From contig OY780932.1 in the NCBI GenBank assembly GCA_963675945.1, forward strand, positions 2,108,001 to 2,172,000: DNA of 64,000 bases, given 5' to 3'. The notes beneath the pieces were generated by a model, which saw nothing but the letters and a program-made list of their open reading frames with translations, did no database searches and was not told the origin of the DNA. Source of the stretch: G963556115 sp963675945. Lineage in GTDB: Bacteria; Planctomycetota; SZUA-567. This document shows, one piece after another, positions 60,309 through 64,000 of this stretch. Position 1 is the first letter of the stretch, and every line of letters begins with the position of its first letter. A program made the position numbers and the translations under genes.

Positions 60309-61288
60309 TGAACATGGAAATAAAGCAGAATGCAGGAGTATGGATGAGACTGGGGCGGCTGAAGGAAAACAAGGTTCTGTTCGCGTATCTGATTGCTGTG
60401 GCGCTATTCTTTGTGGGTGGGGTGATAAATCCGGGATTCTTGCACTTTCAACATATTATTAATATTCTGAGCCTTTCATCATTTCTGGGTATTGTGGTAC
60501 TGGCGCAGACAATCGTCATTCTCTGTGGCGGTGAGGGTATTGATCTCTCGGTGGGTAGCTTAATCTCGTTGGCGACGGTCATTGCCAGCCAGATGCTCGG
60601 CGGGGAGAATCAGAATCTGCTTTTGACGTTGGTCGTCGTGCTAGGGGTAGGTTTTCTGCTCGGTCTGGTGAATGGCGGTGGCGTAGCATTCTTTAAGATA
60701 CCGCCGCTGGTGATGACCCTGGCGATGGGGAGTGTGGTGCAGGGAATAGCGTTGATCTATACCCAGGGGCAGCCCAAGGGTAAGGCCTGCTCGTTACTGA
60801 CTCTGCTGGGTACGGGGCGTACTTTGAGTATTCCCAATATTCTCCTACTCTGGTTGGTGATTACTCTGGTTGCACTTCTGGTTCTGGAGAGAATGCGTAT
60901 TGGTAAGATCTTGTATGGCGTGGGTGAGAATGAGATTACCGCTGAGCTCTGCGGTATACGTACGCTCTGGGTGCGCTTCGTTACCTATGGTTTCAGCGGG
61001 ATGATTGCAGCCTTTGCCGGTATCTGCCTTCTGGGGTATACCGGAACCTCGTACCTTGATCTCGGTTCGGCGTATATCATGCCGAGTGTGGCGGCGGCGG
61101 TGATCGGGGGGATAACCCTGGCTGGGGGAAACGGGAGTTATATTGGGGCGGTGGCCGGAGCGGTGATTCTGACGACTATAAATAGTCTGATGATATGCCT
61201 TAAAGCGGGTGAGGGGGGGAGAAAGATAGTCTACGGGATTGTGATACTTGTGGTCTTGTTCCTTTACTCCAAGCGTGAAAATAATTGA
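60308..61288 (+). CDS. Sugar ABC transporter permease (RbsC family), subunit 2
   Basis: 326 residues from ATG 60308, sharing one base with the previous stop (TGATG); GGGGAG lies just upstream, and ATG 60314 is possible. CUT2 permease: VILCGGEGIDLSVGSLISLA, NGGGVAFFKIPPLVMTLAMG, YGVGENEITAELCGIRTLWV and YIMPSVAAAVIGGITLAGGNG. It differs from subunit 1, so the channel is probably a heterodimer, whereas many CUT2 importers use one permease. Confidence 0.93.
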   Translation: MNMEIKQNAGVWMRLGRLKENKVLFAYLIAVALFFVGGVINPGFLHFQHIINILSLSSFLGIVVLAQTIVILCGGEGIDLSVGSLISLATVIASQMLGGENQNLLLTLVVVLGVGFLLGLVNGGGVAFFKIPPLVMTLAMGSVVQGIALIYTQGQPKGKACSLLTLLGTGRTLSIPNILLLWLVITLVALLVLERMRIGKILYGVGENEITAELCGIRTLWVRFVTYGFSGMIAAFAGICLLGYTGTSYLDLGSAYIMPSVAAAVIGGITLAGGNGSYIGAVAGAVILTTINSLMICLKAGEGGRKIVYGIVILVVLFLYSKRENN

Positions 61289-61371
61289 TAATAACGCCGA
61301 TCGGCTGGTTGTTTTGAATTGATGGCTGAGAATTGCTTTGTTGGTAATATTTAGAATAGATGGGAAGAATT

Positions 61372-62640
61372 ATGAACGGAAGAGAACTTATACGTAATGC
61401 TCTGCAGCATGAAGAGGGCAAGATACCGGTAGATTTGGGATCGGCAATGACGACGGGGATACATGTCTCATGTGTAGAAGAGCTCAGAAAATACTATGGG
61501 TTGAGCGAGCATCCGGTAAAGGTTATTGAGACCTGTCAGATGCTTGGAGAGGTTGAAGATGATCTCAAGGCGGTGCTTGGGATCAATACCGAGGGAGTCT
61601 TTGGACTCTACAGCATGTATGGCTTTGCCAATACCGACTATAAGGAGTGGCGGACGCCCTGGGGGCAGGAGGTGCTGGTGCCGGAGAAGTTTGTGGTCAG
61701 TGAGGATGAGAAAGGCAGTGGGGTTTATGTCTATCCGAATGGTGATACTACTGCCAGGCCTTCCGGGCACCTCCCTGAAGGAAGCTTCTTCTTTGATACC
61801 ATAATTCGTCAGGAAGATTATGCTGAGGACGAACTTGATGAGCTTGATCCTGAACTCAATATGGAGGAGTTTGGTGATTTCAGCGAGGAGGTGCTGGATT
61901 TTTATGCAGCAAAGGTGGAGGAAGCTTACGCTACGGGCAGGTCGGTGACCCTGAATTTTGCCGGGGCGAGCCTGGGGGATATTGCGATGATCCCGGCGCC
62001 GTTTCTGGCCGCTCCCAAAGGGATCCGTGATATTGAAGAGTGGTATATCTCGACCTCTATACGGGAAGAGTATGTGAATGCCATCTTTGAGCGCCAGGCA
62101 GAGGTCTCTATCCGTAATTTTGCGGCGCTCTTCAAACGGGTCGGTAATAAGCTCGATACGATCTTTACCTGTGGTACAGACTTTGGAACTCAGTGTTCGA
62201 CATTCTGTTCGGTAGATAAATTCTATTCTTTATGGGCGCCGAATTACTGGGTGATGAACGACTGGATACATAAGAATACCGAGTGGAAGGTCTTCAAGCA
62301 TTCTTGTGGGGCGATCGACTCGCTCATTGATCCATTGTTGGATGTGGGGTTTGATATTCTGAATCCGGTACAGATATCGGCGACCGGAATGGATCCGGCA
62401 CGGCTCAAGGAGAAGTACGGGGATAGGGCGATATTCTGGGGTGGGGGTGTGGATACGCAGAAGGTTCTTCCTTTCTCCACTGCTATGGAGGTTAGAGCGC
62501 AGGTCAGGAAGAATTGTGAGATTCTGGGCAAAGGTGGGGGCTTTGTCTTCAATCCGGTGCATAACGTTCAGGCTCTAACACCAGTGGAGAATATTGCGGC
62601 GATGTTTGCCGAGGTGCAGGAATTGAATAAGTACCGCTGA
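61372..62640 (+). CDS. URO-D family protein (MtaA-like methyltransferase fold)
   Basis: 422 residues from ATG 61372 (GGGAAG upstream; an ATG four codons earlier is possible). Begins NGRELIRNALQHEEGKIPVD, a hallmark of methyltransferase-like URO-D proteins. Zinc-type His-X-Cys in FKHSCGAIDSLI is kept, followed by DILNPVQISATGMDP, IFWGGGVDTQ and FVFNPVHNVQALTP. The distal zinc Cys of MtaA is not evident. True heme enzymes of this fold are about 350 residues and lack the HSCG site, so heme synthesis is unlikely. In a sugar operon it might act on a methylated or otherwise modified substrate, but no corrinoid protein is encoded nearby. Confidence 0.86.
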   Translation: MNGRELIRNALQHEEGKIPVDLGSAMTTGIHVSCVEELRKYYGLSEHPVKVIETCQMLGEVEDDLKAVLGINTEGVFGLYSMYGFANTDYKEWRTPWGQEVLVPEKFVVSEDEKGSGVYVYPNGDTTARPSGHLPEGSFFFDTIIRQEDYAEDELDELDPELNMEEFGDFSEEVLDFYAAKVEEAYATGRSVTLNFAGASLGDIAMIPAPFLAAPKGIRDIEEWYISTSIREEYVNAIFERQAEVSIRNFAALFKRVGNKLDTIFTCGTDFGTQCSTFCSVDKFYSLWAPNYWVMNDWIHKNTEWKVFKHSCGAIDSLIDPLLDVGFDILNPVQISATGMDPARLKEKYGDRAIFWGGGVDTQKVLPFSTAMEVRAQVRKNCEILGKGGGFVFNPVHNVQALTPVENIAAMFAEVQELNKYR

Positions 62641-62675
62641 TTAAATTGACGAGAGAGACTGCAAAACAACAACCA

Positions 62676-62727
62676 AAAGATTTACATCGCAGTCTGTGAT
62701 TCTGCGGTGTACATCTTTAATTTTGCA
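62676..62727 (+). terminator. Long hairpin after the URO-D gene
   Basis: AAAGATTTACATCGCAG (62676-62692) pairs with 62702-62718 over 17 positions (one G-T, one mismatch), then TTTAATTTT. Probable terminator or attenuator before the DUF4432 gene. Confidence 0.65.
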
Positions 62728-62840
62728 GAGAGAATTATAGGTTGATTAATAGTTAAAGAAGTGTATAACCTGTATATGAGATTGATCATTGCTGGTGCCG
62801 GAACTGCGGCGCCGGATAAAATTTTACTGAGGAGAAGAGA

Positions 62841-63878
62841 ATGAAGATTGGAGACAGGGAGTTCAGCAAGCAGGATATCTTTAAGCGGGTGGGACGTCTG
62901 GGGCAGTTGGGAGGGATTAGGCGCTATACTCTTATCGAAGGCTTTGAGGCGGGGAGTGAGATAATCGAGGTGAACACCGGAGCGGGGCTCAGGTTCTGGG
63001 TCTCACCGAGTAAGTGTCTGGATATTGTGGGGGCTGAATTCTGCGGCACCTCACTTACCTGGCATAATGTCAACGGAGTAGTTCATCCGGCATTCAACAA
63101 AGCTGAGGATTATGCCTGGCTCGACTCCAGCAGCAGTGGGCTAGTGGTGACCTGCGGGTTTAGTAATGTCGGAGCGGTATCAGAGGATCAGGGAGTGCAC
63201 TACCGGCTCCATGGGGAGGCGCATAATATCCCGGCGCGTGAGGTGAGCGCGGTAAGCGAGTGGGTCGATGATGAGTGCTATATTACCATCTCGGGTATCA
63301 TCGAGGAGCATAAGATGTTTGGTCATTATATCGCCCTCAAACGGAAGATTACCGCCAGGATGGGCAGTAATGAGGTAAAGGTTGAGGATACGGTGGAGAA
63401 TATGGGGGCGGAGGAGGTGCCGTTTATGCTGCTCTATCACTGTAATTTCGGTTTCCCGCTGCTCGGCGAGAAGACCGAGATCAAGCTGCCGGCACGGGTG
63501 TCGGTACCGCGAGAGCCAGGATTAGAACCTGCTCCCGCCCTCTGGCGTGAACCGCAGGTGGGCTTTGCGGAGCAGGTGTATCTCAATAGTGATTTTGAGG
63601 CGGTTGATAATATGGTCACGGCAAAGATTTATAATCCGGAATTTCCGCTCGGTGCTGCTTGCACCGGACTTGAGCTTGACATGAGCTGGGATATATCTAC
63701 CTTGCCGGAGTTGACCGAATGGTATATGCCGGGGTGTGGTACCCATTCTCTAGGTATTGAACCTTGTAACTGCAGTGTGCTGGGGCGGGCGGTGGCGCTC
63801 AAGGAGGGTAAGTTCAAAATGCTTAGGCCGGGTGAGGTCGAGGAATTCAGGCTTAAGTTTGCAGTGGTACAGCGGTAG
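62841..63878 (+). CDS. DUF4432 family protein (galactose-mutarotase-like fold)
   Basis: 345 residues, beta-rich, matching DUF4432: LRFWVSPSKCLDIVGAEFCG, LTWHNVNGVVHPAF, VTCGFSNVGA, YRLHGEAHNIPA, FMLLYHCNFGFPLLGE and WYMPGCGTHSLGIEP. The fold is that of aldose 1-epimerases. Conserved His residues in the LHGEAHNIP and LLYHCNFGFP segments would line the sugar site. No signal peptide, so cytoplasmic. Likely acts on the anomeric form of the sugar imported by this operon. GGAG precedes the start. Confidence 0.88.
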   Translation: MKIGDREFSKQDIFKRVGRLGQLGGIRRYTLIEGFEAGSEIIEVNTGAGLRFWVSPSKCLDIVGAEFCGTSLTWHNVNGVVHPAFNKAEDYAWLDSSSSGLVVTCGFSNVGAVSEDQGVHYRLHGEAHNIPAREVSAVSEWVDDECYITISGIIEEHKMFGHYIALKRKITARMGSNEVKVEDTVENMGAEEVPFMLLYHCNFGFPLLGEKTEIKLPARVSVPREPGLEPAPALWREPQVGFAEQVYLNSDFEAVDNMVTAKIYNPEFPLGAACTGLELDMSWDISTLPELTEWYMPGCGTHSLGIEPCNCSVLGRAVALKEGKFKMLRPGEVEEFRLKFAVVQR

Positions 63879-64000
63879 TTAGAGTTTACTTTGAAGATTG
63901 CGGCAGTGGGCTGCTGCTAGCCGCGTAACCGCAGAAGGGTTTGACTGACTTGGTCTGGTGTCGGTGTGCCGTGTAATTTGAGGGTTGATTACTGTATATT

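Overview
The window looks like chromosomal DNA of a motile, saccharolytic, probably anaerobic bacterium with a Gram-negative-type envelope. The support is a lipoprotein with a lipobox, periplasmic binding proteins, a FliS flagellar chaperone, a full chemotaxis set, a NifA-like activator and corrinoid-methyltransferase-like URO-D proteins. Two groEL genes, an archaeal/eukaryote-type ProS and the mix of sugar genes would fit the PVC superphylum (for example Lentisphaerota), but no marker here proves this and I hold it loosely. I saw no transposase, integrase, CRISPR array or phage structural gene.

Region by region. 0-6.2 kb: a phosphofructokinase, a NifA-like sigma-54 activator, and a PocR/AraC regulator divergent from a URO-D protein that carries a C-terminal thioredoxin-like domain. 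6.2-8.5 kb: a structured spacer, a FliS with an unusual Pro/Lys tail, and a TPR protein. 8.8-12.7 kb: a chaperonin cluster ordered groEL (GGM tail)-groES-groEL (no tail). 13-17.4 kb: a sugar kinase and a FucI-type isomerase divergent from an AraC regulator. 17.4-19.5 kb: an accessory strip with a twice-frameshifted small secreted-protein gene, a small lipoprotein gene bounded by direct repeats, degenerate repeats and long arrays of hairpins. 19.5-28.1 kb: LysM protein, SprT-like metalloprotein, proS, a small membrane protein, araD, a glycogen-debranching enzyme, an S24-type repressor and tRNA-Gly(TCC).

28.4-47.4 kb is one long signalling block on the plus strand. It holds a REC-PAS hybrid kinase, a PAS kinase with its NtrC-type regulator, a REC-PP2C-HATPase protein, cheW, an MCP, a 1034-residue hybrid kinase, cheR, cheA with two Hpt domains, cheC, cheD, a STAS protein, cheY and a second STAS protein. 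CheB is absent. It reads as a chemotaxis system next to an RsbU/RsbW/STAS partner-switching module. It is followed by a convergent 1013-residue membrane glycosyltransferase.

51-64 kb is a sugar-uptake region: a lone XylF-like binding protein, a GntR/LacI-hybrid regulator, then an apparent operon of Gfo/Idh/MocA dehydrogenase, TIM-barrel isomerase, binding protein, ABC ATPase, two permeases, a second URO-D protein and a DUF4432 mutarotase-like protein. Hairpins lie between many of these genes and probably set relative expression.

The most novel-looking signal is a family of multi-hairpin elements at 6711-6841 and 19254-19376, with related hairpins at 6250-6276 and 18754-19116. Two copies keep the same order of five hairpins and the same linkers, but three of the five stems have completely different sequence while pairing is retained. 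That pattern points to selection on structure or to modular exchange of hairpins.
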